Shown: positions 1-6,778 of the stretch, piece after piece
How positions within the stretch are numbered: the stretch's first letter is position 1
Layout: each line of letters opens with the position of its first letter
From: Limnohabitans sp.
Lineage (GTDB): Bacteria > Pseudomonadota > Gammaproteobacteria > Burkholderiales > Burkholderiaceae_C
NCBI GenBank assembly: GCA_018883305.1
Contig: VEQI01000186.1
Span: forward strand, 1 to 6,778
DNA: 6,778 bases
Reading direction: 5' to 3'
Notes under the pieces: generated by a model
Seen by the model: the letters and a program-made list of their open reading frames with translations, nothing else
Databases searched by the model: none
Told to the model about the DNA's origin: nothing
Translations under genes and position numbers: made by a program

Positions 1-405
1 GTCGACGTCACTGCCAGTGCCCTCTACGTCGAAGCAGGCACCGGCATTGGCGGCACCACTGACGCCCTGGAAACCACGGTGGCAACATTGGCCCTGAGCG
101 TGGGCAGCGGCGGCGCGTTCATCACCGAAACCAATGCCTTGGTCATTGGGGCTGTCTCGGCCTCGGTCAAGCGCGTCACCGATGACGGCACCAACTCTCC
201 CACCGTGACCGTGAGCAATATCACTGGAAATTGGGAAGACCTGACCAGCACGAATGCTGGCGCCATCGTGCTTCAGACGACGGGGTCTCTCACGCTCAAT
301 GCGGGTACTGCCAACACCGCCGCCATGACGGCGGCCGGCAATGTCTTGCTCAAAGCCACGGGTGCTTCCAGCGATGTGGTGTTGAATGCGGCGATCTCCA
401 ACTCC
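1..405 (+). repeat. Unit 0, C-terminal part of a repeat unit (partial at left edge)
   Basis: Residues 1-135. It enters at the EAGTGIG...ALETTV phrase (31-84), equivalent to KAGTAIG...ALETDV in later units. SGGAFITETNALVI follows at 106-147; the GGAF spelling is shared with type B unit 6, and FITExNAL is type A. Residues 58-77 are private to this unit (TDDGTNSPTVTVSNITGN) and lead into WED at 232-240, which occupies the place of QED in other units. The end is standard: AIVLQTTGSLTLNAGT, GNVLLKATG and DVVLNAAIS. Because its start is missing, the unit cannot be firmly assigned to type A or B. Confidence 0.85.
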
Positions 406-3400
406 GGTGGCAACACCAGTCTGTCGGCGGGCCGAGATGTCATTCAAGCTACCGATGGCAACATCACGGCCACCGGTGCCAACAAGACGGTGGACGTTTA
501 CGCCTTGCGTGACATCACCATGTCCAGCAACCCTGGAACACGCACCGAGCGCAGCATCACGGCCAGCGGCGATGTACGACTGGAAGCCGGCGGCACCCTT
601 GCCTTGGGTGCCATCACGGCCACCGGCAAAAACGTGGCTCTGATCGCTGCCACCGGCATCACCGATGGCGACACCGATGATGACATCACGGCCGCTGGTG
701 TATCGATGACAGCCTCCGCAGCAACCGGATTCATTGGCGACATCTCCGACCAGCTCGATACCAATGTCACAACCCTGGCCGTCAGCACCGGCACTGGGGA
801 TGCCTTCCTATGGGACAAAGACACCGCTGGATTAACCATTGGTTCGGTCACCACCGCCATCAACCGCGTGGGTACAGATGGCACGACCGGAACAGCCATA
901 AGCCTCACGCTGGAGGACGCCGTCTCCACTGATATCCTGATGATCCAGGCCAGCGGTACGCTGACCGTCAACGCGGGCACCACCGGCGTCTCTGGCGCTG
1001 TGGCGTCGGGAGTTAGAGCCTCTGGTAATTTGTTGTTGCTGACGACAGGCAGTGCCAGCGACATCGTGCTCAATGCCATTGTGAGCAGTTCTGGTGGCGA
1101 TATCAGCCTCTCGTCAGGTCGTGACGTGTTGCAGAACTACACAGATGCTTACAACGCCGGCCACCTGACCAACACAGGAACATCCAAGACCATCGATATC
1201 CTGGCGGCCAATGCCATCACCATGGCCGATGGTGCCGTCACGTCCACTGCCACCACGCCTGGCAACATCCGCTATGAAGCCATCGCAGGAAACATCACGC
1301 TGGGGCAAATCAATGCTGGCTCAGCCAGCGTGGCTGTCATTGCCACCGCAGGCTCCATTCTTGATGCCGACACCAACGCGGGCAACGACATCACCGCCGC
1401 CAACCTGATCCTCAAGGCCGGCACCACGATCGCATCCAGTACCAATGTGCTGGAGACAGACGTCAGCACAATCAGCACGCGGTCCGGCAACGGTGGCACC
1501 TTTATCACCGAAGCCAACGCGCTGACGGTCGATCTTCTGAGCGTAGATGCTCAACGGTTGTCCTCGACCGCCGGGACATTCGGCGCCAGTACAGCCATTG
1601 GCCCGGTGACTCAGCAGGACCTCGTCACCCTGGGTACAAGCGCAGCCTTGGTGGTTCAAATCACGACCGGTTCCTTGACCCTCAACGCGGGCACCTTGGG
1701 TGTTTCTGGTGCAGTGGCAAGCGCTGTGAGCGCCACTGGCAATATTTTGTTGAAAACCACGGCAGCAAGTGACATTGTGATCAATGCCACCGTGAGTAGC
1801 TCAGGGGGGGACATCAGCCTGTCTTCTGGTCGTGACGTGTTGCAAAACTACGTGGACGACTACAACGCCGGTCATCTCACCAACACCGCCAACAGCAAGA
1901 CGATCGACGTGCTTGCCACCAACGCCATCACCATGGCGGATGGCGCCATCACTTCCACGGCGGCCACGCCCGGAAACATTCGCTACGAAGCCACGACAGG
2001 CAACATCACGCTGGGTCAACTCAACGCTGGCTCGGCCGACGTGGCCGTCATTGCCACGGCCGGTGCCATTGTGGATGCAGATACCAACAATGGCAATGAC
2101 ATCACTGCCGCGAAACTGATTCTCTTGGCTGGCACCGCCATCGGCAGCAATACCAATGCCCTGGAGACAGATGTTGGCACGATCAGCAGCCTGTCCTCCA
2201 ACGGTGGCACGTTCCTCACCGAGGCAAACGGGCTGATCGTTGGCAAGCTCAGCATCTCAGCCAATCGAGTCTCTTCCACCCCTGGTTCAGTCGGTAATGT
2301 CAGCGCACTCACTGCGCTGGTTCAGGAAGACCTGATCACCTCGGGCGCAGGCTCAGCGTTGGTGGTGCTAACCACTGCCGGCTCATTGACCGTCAATGCG
2401 GGTACCGCGGGTATCACTGGGGCCGTTGCATCAGGTGTCAGTGCCACAGGTAACCTGTTGCTTCAGGCCATGGGCAATAGCAGCGACATCGTGCTCAACG
2501 CCACCGTGAGCAGCTCGGGCGGCGATATCAGCCTGTCTGCGGGTCATGACCTGTTGCAGAACTACACCGATGCTTTTAACGGCGGTCATCTGACCAACAC
2601 AGGGACGACCAAGACCATCGATGTTCTGGCTGCCAACGCCATCACTATGGCCGATGGTGCCGTCACGTCCACCGCTGCTACGCCTGGCAACATCCGCTAC
2701 GAAGCCACAGCAGGCGCCATTACCTTGGGTCTGCTCAATGCAGGTGTGGCCAGTGTGGCCATCATTGCCACAGCAGGCGCCATTCTGGATGCAGACAGCA
2801 ATTCGGGCAATGACATCACCGCTGGCAACCTGATCCTCCAGGCCGGTACCGCTATCGGCCTAAGCGGCAGCAGCGTCAACGCACTCGAAACAGACGTCGG
2901 GGCCATCAGCACGCTGTCGTCCAACGGGGGCACCTTCATCACCGAAGCCAGCGCACTGACCGTTAGCAGGCTGAGCATTGATGCTAATCGCGTCTCAGCG
3001 GTGACAGGAAGCGTTGGCATCAGCGCCGCCATCGGGCCACTGATTCAAGAAGATCTTGTCGCCTCAGGCGCGGCATCAGCCCTGGTGGTTCAAACCACCA
3101 CTGGCACACTGACCATCAACGCAGGCACCGCTGGCACATCCGGTACGCCCGCAGTGGGTGTGAGCGCCACGGGCAACCTGCTGCTCAAGGCCACGGGCGC
3201 AACCAGTGACATCGTGCTCAACGCCACGGTCAGCAGCTCGGGCGGTGACATCAGCTTGTCCTCTGGTCGGTCTGTGTTGCAAAACTACGTGGATGCCTAC
3301 AACGCTGGTCAGCTGACCAACACGGGTAACGGGTTCTCCATCGAGGTCACGGCCACCAACGCCATCACCATGGCCGATGGCACCATCACCTCCACCGCCG

Positions 3401-6400
3401 GCGCCACCACGCCTGGCAACATCCGCTACAAGACCGCCACGGGCAACATCACGCTGGGTCAACTCAACGCAGGCGTGGCCAGCGTGGCCGTGCTTGCCAC
3501 GGCCGGCTCCATCCTGGATGCGGACACCAATGATGGCAACGACATCACGGCAGCCAGCCTGATTCTGAATGCTGGCACGGCCATTGGGGCGGGCACCAAC
3601 GCGCTAGAGACCAACGTCGACACCCTCAGCACCCTGTCCGCCAACGGGGGCACCTTCATCACCGAGGCCAGCGCCCTGACCATCGACAGCCTGAGCTTCG
3701 TGGCCAATCAGGTGGCCACCTCGGGCGTCAGCTCGGCCATCGCCACGCTGACGCAGGAAGACGCGAGAACGCAAGAAACCGCTGGCACGCCGGTGGGAGG
3801 CTTGACCTCGGCGCTGGTCATTCAAGCCGGCGGCACACTGACCATCAACGCAGGCACCGCTGGTACATCCGGTACGCCCGCAGTGGGTGTGAGCGCCACG
3901 GGCAACCTGCTGCTCAAGACCACCACGGGCAGCGCGGGCGACATCGTGCTCAACGCCACGGTCAGCAGCTCTGCGGGTGACATCAGCTTGACGTCTGATC
4001 GCGATGTGCTGCAAAACACGGCTGCCAGCTACACCGATGGCAACATCATGGCCACGGGCACGGCCAAGACCGTGGATGTTTACGCTGCACGCAACATCAC
4101 CATGTCCTCCACGGTGGCGAGCACACGCAGTGAGCGCAGCATCACCGCCAGTGGCGACGTGCGTTTGCAAGCCGCCGCTGGTGCCATTGCACTGGGGGCG
4201 ATCACGGCCACGGGCAAGAACGTAGCGCTGATGGCCTTGAATGGCATCAGTGACGGCGACACCACGGATGACGTGACCGCAGCCACCGTGCTGCTGAAGA
4301 CGACGGCCGCCGCAGGCGCCGTGGGCGCGTTGGATGATCAACTCGACACCAACGTCACCACCCTGGCGGTGAGCACGGGTAGCGGCGGCGCGTTCCTCAA
4401 GGACAGCTCCGGCCTGACCATCGACACCGTCACCACCACCGTCAACCGCGTGAGTGCGGCTGGCAGCAGTGCTGCCATCACGCCCGACAGTTTGCAAGAC
4501 GCCACCACCACCGGTGCCGGCGCATTGGTCCTGGAGGCCGGAGGCACACTGACCATCAACGCAGGCACCGCTGGCAGCGTGGGCGTCAGCGGCGCCGGTC
4601 ACGTGCTTCTGGTCACGACGGGCTCTACCAGTGACATCGTCCTTAACGCCTTGTTAACCAGCGCCGGAGGCAACATCAGCCTCTCCTCCAGCCGCGACGT
4701 GCTTCAAGCCGCAGGGGGTGACATCACCAACACGGCCGCAGGCAAGACCATTGACGTATTGGCCGCCAGAGCCATCACCATGACCGATGGCGTGGTGAGT
4801 TCCACGGCTACTGGCAACGGCAATATCCGATACGAATCCAGCACCGGCGCCATCACCTTGGCCCAGTTGAACGCAGGCACTGGCAGCGTCGCCGTCTTGG
4901 CGACGGCTGGTGCCATTCTGGATGCAGACACCAACGACGGCAACGACGTCACCGCAGCCAACCTGATCCTCAAAGCCGGCACCGCCATAGGGGCAGCCAG
5001 CAACGCGCTAGAAACCAATGTCGACACCCTCAGCGCGCTGTCCGCCAATGGGGGCACCTTCATCACCGAGGCCAACGCATTGACCATCAATTCGCTCAGC
5101 GTGGTGGCGCAACGGGTGGACCGCAGCGGCAGCAGCAGCGCACTGGTCGCACTGGTTCAAGAAGACATCAAGACCCAGGAAACGGCTGCCTCCCCTGCTG
5201 GAGGCGCCACCTCTGCCCTGGTTTTGCAGACCGCAGGCACACTGACCATCAACGCTGGCACGGCTGGCACCGCAGGCCTCTCCGCTCAAGGCAATCTGCT
5301 ATTGAGCGTATCTGGTAGCACCAACGACATCGTCCTCAATGCGGTGATTGGCAGTGCGGGCGGTGACATCAGTCTCTCTGCGGGCCACGATGTACGCCAG
5401 TTTTGGATTGATGCCAATACCGCTGGTCACATCACCAACACCGGCACCGCCAAAACCATTGATGTTTACGCGGACAACGCCATCATCATGGCGGATGGTA
5501 CCGTGACGTCCACGGCAACAGCGGCCACCTCAGGCAACATCCGCTATGAAACCGCCCATGGCGTCATCACGCTGGGGCAGATCAATGCTGGCAGCGCCAG
5601 CGTGGCCGTGATGGCCACGGAAGGCGCAATTGTGGACGCCGACACCACCGATGGCAATGACATCACAGCTGCAAGCCTGATCCTGAATGCAGGCACGGCC
5701 ATCGGCCAAAGTGGCAGCAGCCTCAATGCCATTGAAACGGATGTGGTCAACATCAGCACCCAGTCTCTCAACGGCGCCACTTACATCACCGAAGCCAACG
5801 CCTTGACCGTGGGTCGCATCAGTGTCGTGGCCAAACGTGTTGGTACCACGGGTGCCAGTACATCGCTGAGCGCTGTAGCGCAAGAAGACCTGTCCACCTT
5901 TGAAACCGCGACCAATCCGGTGGGTAACAACTTCTCGGCCTTGGTCGTTCAGACCTCGGGGATTTTGACGATCGGTGGTGGGAACAACACCCAGGGTGTC
6001 TACGCCACGGGCAACCTTTTGTTGAGCGCGGTGGGCGGCACCAGCGATCTGTTGTTGAATGCATCGGTCGAAGTGGAGAATGGTGATATCAGCCTGGCCG
6101 CTGGAAGAGACGTGAAGCAAGTGGCCGCTGGCGATGTGGTCACGGTCAAAGCGGGTAAAACCATTGACGTGCTGGCCAACAACGCCATTGTCATGTCGGA
6201 TGGTGCTGTCACCACGGCCACGAATGGTCAAATACGCTACGAATCCAACATCGGCGCGATCACGCTCGGTCAGTTGATGGCGGGCACAGGATCCGTTGCG
6301 GTCATCGCCAATGCGGGTGCGATTCTGGATGCTGATCTGAATGGCGGAAACGACGTCACAGCTGCCTCGTTGATGTTGAAAGCGGGCACCGCGATTGGTC

Positions 6401-6778
6401 AGAACGGCAGTTCCACGAATGCGATTGAGACAGAGGTGGGCACCATCTCTACCCTGTCAACCAACGGCGGAACGTTCATTGTCGAGTCCAATGCGTTGAC
6501 CGTCAGTCGCGTCAGCAACGAAGTCAATCGAGTATCGGGTGCAGGGCTGACCATGGGGGCCAGCAGCGCTTTGTCGACTGTCTCTCAGGAGGACCTGACA
6601 ACCACAGGTTCGACGGCGGCATTGATCGTCCAGACGGGTGGGCAACTGATACTGCAATCAGGCACCACCAGCGCTTCTGCGGCCACGGCCACGGGCAACC
6701 TGCTGCTTCAGGCCAACGGCACCAGCAGTGACCTGGTGCTCAATGCCAGCGTGAGCAGCTCGGGCGGTGACATCAGCC
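1..6778 (+). CDS. Giant repetitive surface adhesin-like protein, internal fragment (no start or stop in window)
   Basis: Frame 1 is open from the first base to the last: 2259 codons without a stop, so the full protein is larger still. The reading is supported by about 230-residue units that recur in this frame, with every boundary-to-boundary distance (684-732 bases) divisible by three. The product is rich in Gly, Ala, Thr, Ser, Asn and Asp, poor in Lys and aromatics, with no Cys codon found and Trp only at 232, 811 and 5404. Short strand-turn phrases (GNLLLKATG, DIVLNATV, GGDISLSSGRDV) resemble the beta-helix repeats of filamentous-haemagglutinin-like and other giant exported adhesins. That suggests a passive, elongated surface or secreted stalk used in attachment or biofilm. 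No signal peptide, TPS domain, RTX nonapeptide run, VCBS or anchoring domain is visible; those would sit in the missing ends. The frame is near certain; the adhesin role is inferred from style, and no catalytic motif was seen. Confidence 0.93.
406..1092 (+). repeat. Unit 1, type B repeat (229 residues)
   Basis: Begins GGNTSLSAGRDV, a variant of the usual GGDISLSSGRDV. The type B core runs from TDGNI at 451 to INRV at 870. It contains KTVDVYALRDITMSS, TERSITASGDVRLEA, ITATGKNVAL, the acidic turn DGDTDDD (664-684) and LDTNVTTLAVSTG. By hand alignment about 70% of its 140 residues match the core of unit 6, with three small indels that cancel to give equal length. It lacks the GNIRYE and FITEANAL phrases of type A, having FLWDKDTAGLTI instead. 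After LEDAVSTDI the unit rejoins the common tail (LTVNAGTTGVSGAVASGV, GNLLLLTTG, DIVLNAIV), which is closest to the tails of units 2 and 3. Confidence 0.88.
1093..1803 (+). repeat. Unit 2, type A repeat (237 residues)
   Basis: This is a full type A unit. Phrases in order are GGDISLSSGRDV, LQNYTDAYNAGHLTNTG (insert from 1135), KTIDILAANAITMADGAV, GNIRYEAIAGNITLGQ, INAGSASVAVIATAG, acidic turn DADTNAGND (1363-1389), ITAANLILKAGT, VLETDVSTIS, GGTFITEANALTV, QQD at 1612 (QED in other units), then ALVVQITTGSLTLNAGT, GNILLKTT and DIVINATV. It carries the short form of the QED linker and lacks the GSS insertion. Its core differs from unit 4 mostly by conservative changes, while many codons differ silently. 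Confidence 0.9.
1804..1810 (+). repeat. G7 homopolymer at the start of unit 3
   Basis: Seven consecutive G encode the conserved Gly-Gly-Asp start. Other units use GGC or GGT here and avoid the run. A change of one base would shift the frame of the giant gene. Confidence 0.6.
1804..2517 (+). repeat. Unit 3, type A repeat (238 residues)
   Basis: Begins with a run of seven G (1804-1810) coding the conserved GGD. It has the NYVDDYNAGHLTNT insert from 1846, KTIDVLATNAITMADGAI, GNIRYEATTGNITLGQLNAG, SADVAVIATAG, the acidic turn DADTNNGND (2074-2100), LILLAGTAIGSNTNALETDV, GGTFLTEANGLIV and QEDLITSGAGSAL at 2323 (short linker). The tail reads SLTVNAGTAGITGAVASGV, GNLLLQAMG and DIVLNATV. Nothing is missing relative to the type A consensus. 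Confidence 0.9.
2518..3240 (+). repeat. Unit 4, type A repeat (241 residues)
   Basis: Begins GGDISLSAGHDLLQNYTDAFNGG. The phrases KTIDVLAANAITMADGAV, GNIRYEATAGAITLGLLNAG and VASVAIIATAG precede the acidic turn DADSNSGND (2788-2814). It has the three-residue-longer linker IGLSGSSVNALETDV (from 2854), shared in form with units 8 and 9. GGTFITEASALTV and the short QEDLVASGAASAL linker follow. Its tail (3103-3189) is one of the two almost identical 87-base copies described separately. Confidence 0.9.
3103..3189 (+). repeat. 87-base near-identical block, copy 1 (tail of unit 4)
   Basis: Codes the GTLTINAGTAGTSG...LLLK tail. It matches 3832-3918 at 86 of 87 bases, far closer than neighbouring parts of the same units. 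The similarity resumes after a one-codon length difference through the DIVLNATVSS phrase. Confidence 0.9.
3241..3972 (+). repeat. Unit 5, type A repeat (244 residues, longest)
   Basis: Begins GGDISLSSGRSV, with Ser where other units have Asp, then NYVDAYNAGQLTNTG. It reads FSIEVTATNAITMADG in place of KTIDV, and GNIRYKT in place of GNIRYEA. The acidic turn DADTNDGND is at 3517-3543. ALETNVDTLSTLS and GGTFITEASALTI follow. The linker is the long form, QEDARTQETAGTPVGG (3754-3801), seen again in units 7 and 8; this helps make it the longest unit. Its tail (3832-3918) is the second copy of the 87-base block. Confidence 0.9.
3832..3918 (+). repeat. 87-base near-identical block, copy 2 (tail of unit 5)
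   Basis: Second copy, differing from 3103-3189 by one base (GGT for GGC, silent). It lies one unit downstream, directly before type B unit 6. Its first 33 bases recur almost unchanged again at 4543-4575. Confidence 0.9.
3973..4665 (+). repeat. Unit 6, type B repeat (231 residues)
   Basis: Begins AGDISLTSDRDV, with Ala for the first Gly. The type B core runs 4033-4452, 140 residues like that of unit 1: KTVDVYAARNITMSS, TRSERSITASGDVRLQA, ITATGKNVALMA, the acidic turn DGDTTDD (4252-4272), DQLDTNVTTLAVSTG, GGAFLKDSSGLTI and VTTTVNRV. LQDATTTGAG (from 4495) takes the place of the QED linker. The tail GGTLTINAGTAGSVGVSG (from 4540) reuses the wording of the 87-base block for 33 bases (4543-4575), then diverges to GHVLLVTTG. 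Confidence 0.88.
4666..5358 (+). repeat. Unit 7, short type A repeat (231 residues)
   Basis: Begins GGNISLSSSRDVLQAAGGDITNT, lacking the NYxDAYNAG insert of units 2-5. KTIDVLAARAITMTDGVV, GNIRYESSTGAITLAQLNAG and GSVAVLATAG precede the acidic turn DADTNDGND (4921-4947). From GTAIGAASNALETNVDTLS to GGTFITEANALTI it resembles unit 5 closely at DNA level (for example AACGCGCTAGA at both 3599 and 5003). The linker is the long form, QEDIKTQETAASPAGG (from 5158). The tail is shortened (GTAGTAGLSAQGNLLLSV). Confidence 0.88.
5359..6078 (+). repeat. Unit 8, type A repeat (240 residues)
   Basis: Begins GGDISLSAGHDVRQFWIDANTAGHITNTG. FWIDANTAG replaces NYTDAYNAG and includes one of only three tryptophans. 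KTIDVYADNAIIMADG mixes the type B VYA spelling into a type A unit. GNIRYETAHGVITLGQINAG, the acidic turn DADTTDGND (5635-5661), the long IGQSGSSLNAIETDV linker (from 5701), ATYITEANALTV and the long-form QEDLSTFETATNPVG (from 5881) follow. The tail diverges to ILTIGGGNNTQGVYATGNLLLS, then DLLLNASVEVE. Confidence 0.88.
6079..6762 (+). repeat. Unit 9, short type A repeat (228 residues)
   Basis: Begins NGDISLAAGRDVKQVAAGDVVTVKAG. Like unit 7 it lacks the NYxDAYNAG insert. KTIDVLANNAIVMSDGAV, GQIRYESNIGAITLGQLMAG, the acidic turn DADLNGGND (6328-6354), the longer IGQNGSSTNAIETEV linker (from 6394), GGTFIVESNALTV and the short QEDLTTTGSTAAL linker follow. The tail (LILQSGTTSASAATATG, GNLLLQANG, DLVLNASVSSS) differs from all other units in the NAGTAG position. 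Confidence 0.88.
6763..6778 (+). repeat. Unit 10, first residues only (cut by right edge)
   Basis: Only GGDIS is present, in frame and preceded by the canonical SS. It shows that the array continues beyond the window and marks the tenth unit boundary. Its type cannot be read. Confidence 0.85.

Larger units (their letters stand above)
664..6354 (+). other. Series of nine aspartate-rich turns, one per complete unit (possible calcium sites)
   Basis: Seven type A units carry DADxxxGND at 1363, 2074, 2788, 3517, 4921, 5635 and 6328 (27 bases each). The two type B units carry DGDTxDD at 664 and 4252 (21 bases each). The two outer Asp of the DxD pair and the last Asp are invariant in all nine. Asp-x-Asp-x-x-Asp/Gly loops are a common calcium-binding pattern in secreted bacterial repeat proteins. 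That these bind calcium is inference; they could simply be conserved turns. Confidence 0.5.

Noticed and set aside
1..6. GTCGAC (SalI site) at the very first base as a possible cloning junction
   Set aside because: A six-base site at the edge is weak evidence, and the coding frame and repeat grammar are normal from base 1.
498..1079. 193-residue Ala/Val/Ser/Pro-rich minus-strand frame that looks like a membrane or secreted protein
   Set aside because: The composition is what the complement of Ala/Thr/Gly codons gives, and equivalent frames recur opposite other units.
3604..4602. 332-residue open frame on the minus strand
   Set aside because: It lies wholly opposite the repeat-coding frame, its sequence repeats with the sense units (such as GACVDGQCASG in other antisense frames), and it is explained by GC-rich codon bias.
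5530..6231. 233-residue open frame on the minus strand
   Set aside because: It is antisense to units 8 and 9, has no recognisable domain, and is one of a series of similar shadows at equivalent places in other units.
406..6778. Regularly spaced repeats considered as a CRISPR or other non-coding array
   Set aside because: The period is near 700 bases, the repeats are diverged, and spacing is always a multiple of three with protein-level conservation, so these are coding repeats.
1..6778. Search for RTX nonapeptides, VCBS or cadherin domains, or a catalytic domain
   Set aside because: No GGxGxDxux runs or recognisable catalytic motifs were seen; the acidic turns are single per unit and not RTX-like.

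Overview
The whole window lies inside one giant protein-coding gene on the + strand. Read from base 1, the forward frame has no stop codon from the first base to the last (2259 complete codons plus one base). Neither the start codon nor the stop codon is present, so signal peptide, secretion domain, promoter, ribosome binding site and terminator all fall outside. No second gene, RNA gene, mobile element or CRISPR array is supported. The many shorter open frames, mostly on the minus strand, are shadows of this GC-rich repetitive frame.

The protein is a tandem array of units of about 228-244 residues, rich in Gly, Ala, Thr, Ser, Asn, Asp and Val, with no cysteine that I could find and only three tryptophans. 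Each unit is a chain of short beta-strand-and-turn phrases (for example SLTLNAG, GNLLLKATG, DIVLNATV, GGDISLSSGRDV, GNIRYEA, AITLGQLNAG). This is the style of the parallel beta-helix repeats of filamentous-haemagglutinin-like and other giant bacterial surface adhesins. Using the SGGDISLS phrase as the unit boundary, ten boundaries are visible (406, 1093, 1804, 2518, 3241, 3973, 4666, 5359, 6079, 6763). They enclose nine complete units, a partial unit at the left edge, and the first few codons of another at the right edge.

There are two unit types. Type A (units 2-5 and 7-9) carries a GNIRYEA...LNAG...ILDADTNDGND...TFITEANALTV core. Type B (units 1 and 6) replaces this with a TERSITASGDVRLEA...ITATGKNVAL...DGDT...LDTNVTTLAVSTG core. 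The visible order is B-A-A-A-A-B-A-A-A. Almost every unit carries an aspartate-rich turn (DxDxxxGND or DGDTxDD) that could bind calcium. Smaller in-frame insertions are shared between units in non-nested combinations, and one 87-base block is almost identical in two successive copies. Both suggest a history of recombination or gene conversion between units.

The organism is probably a Gram-negative bacterium. GC is about 60% (two 60-base lines counted by hand gave 65% and 57%). Codon use and protein style would suit a betaproteobacterium of the Burkholderiales, but that is a weak inference. The likely role is a very large secreted or cell-surface adhesin involved in attachment or biofilm. The export route (type I or two-partner secretion) cannot be decided from this interior piece. 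I see no evidence for a new multi-gene system; the interest lies in the architecture and evolution of the repeat array.
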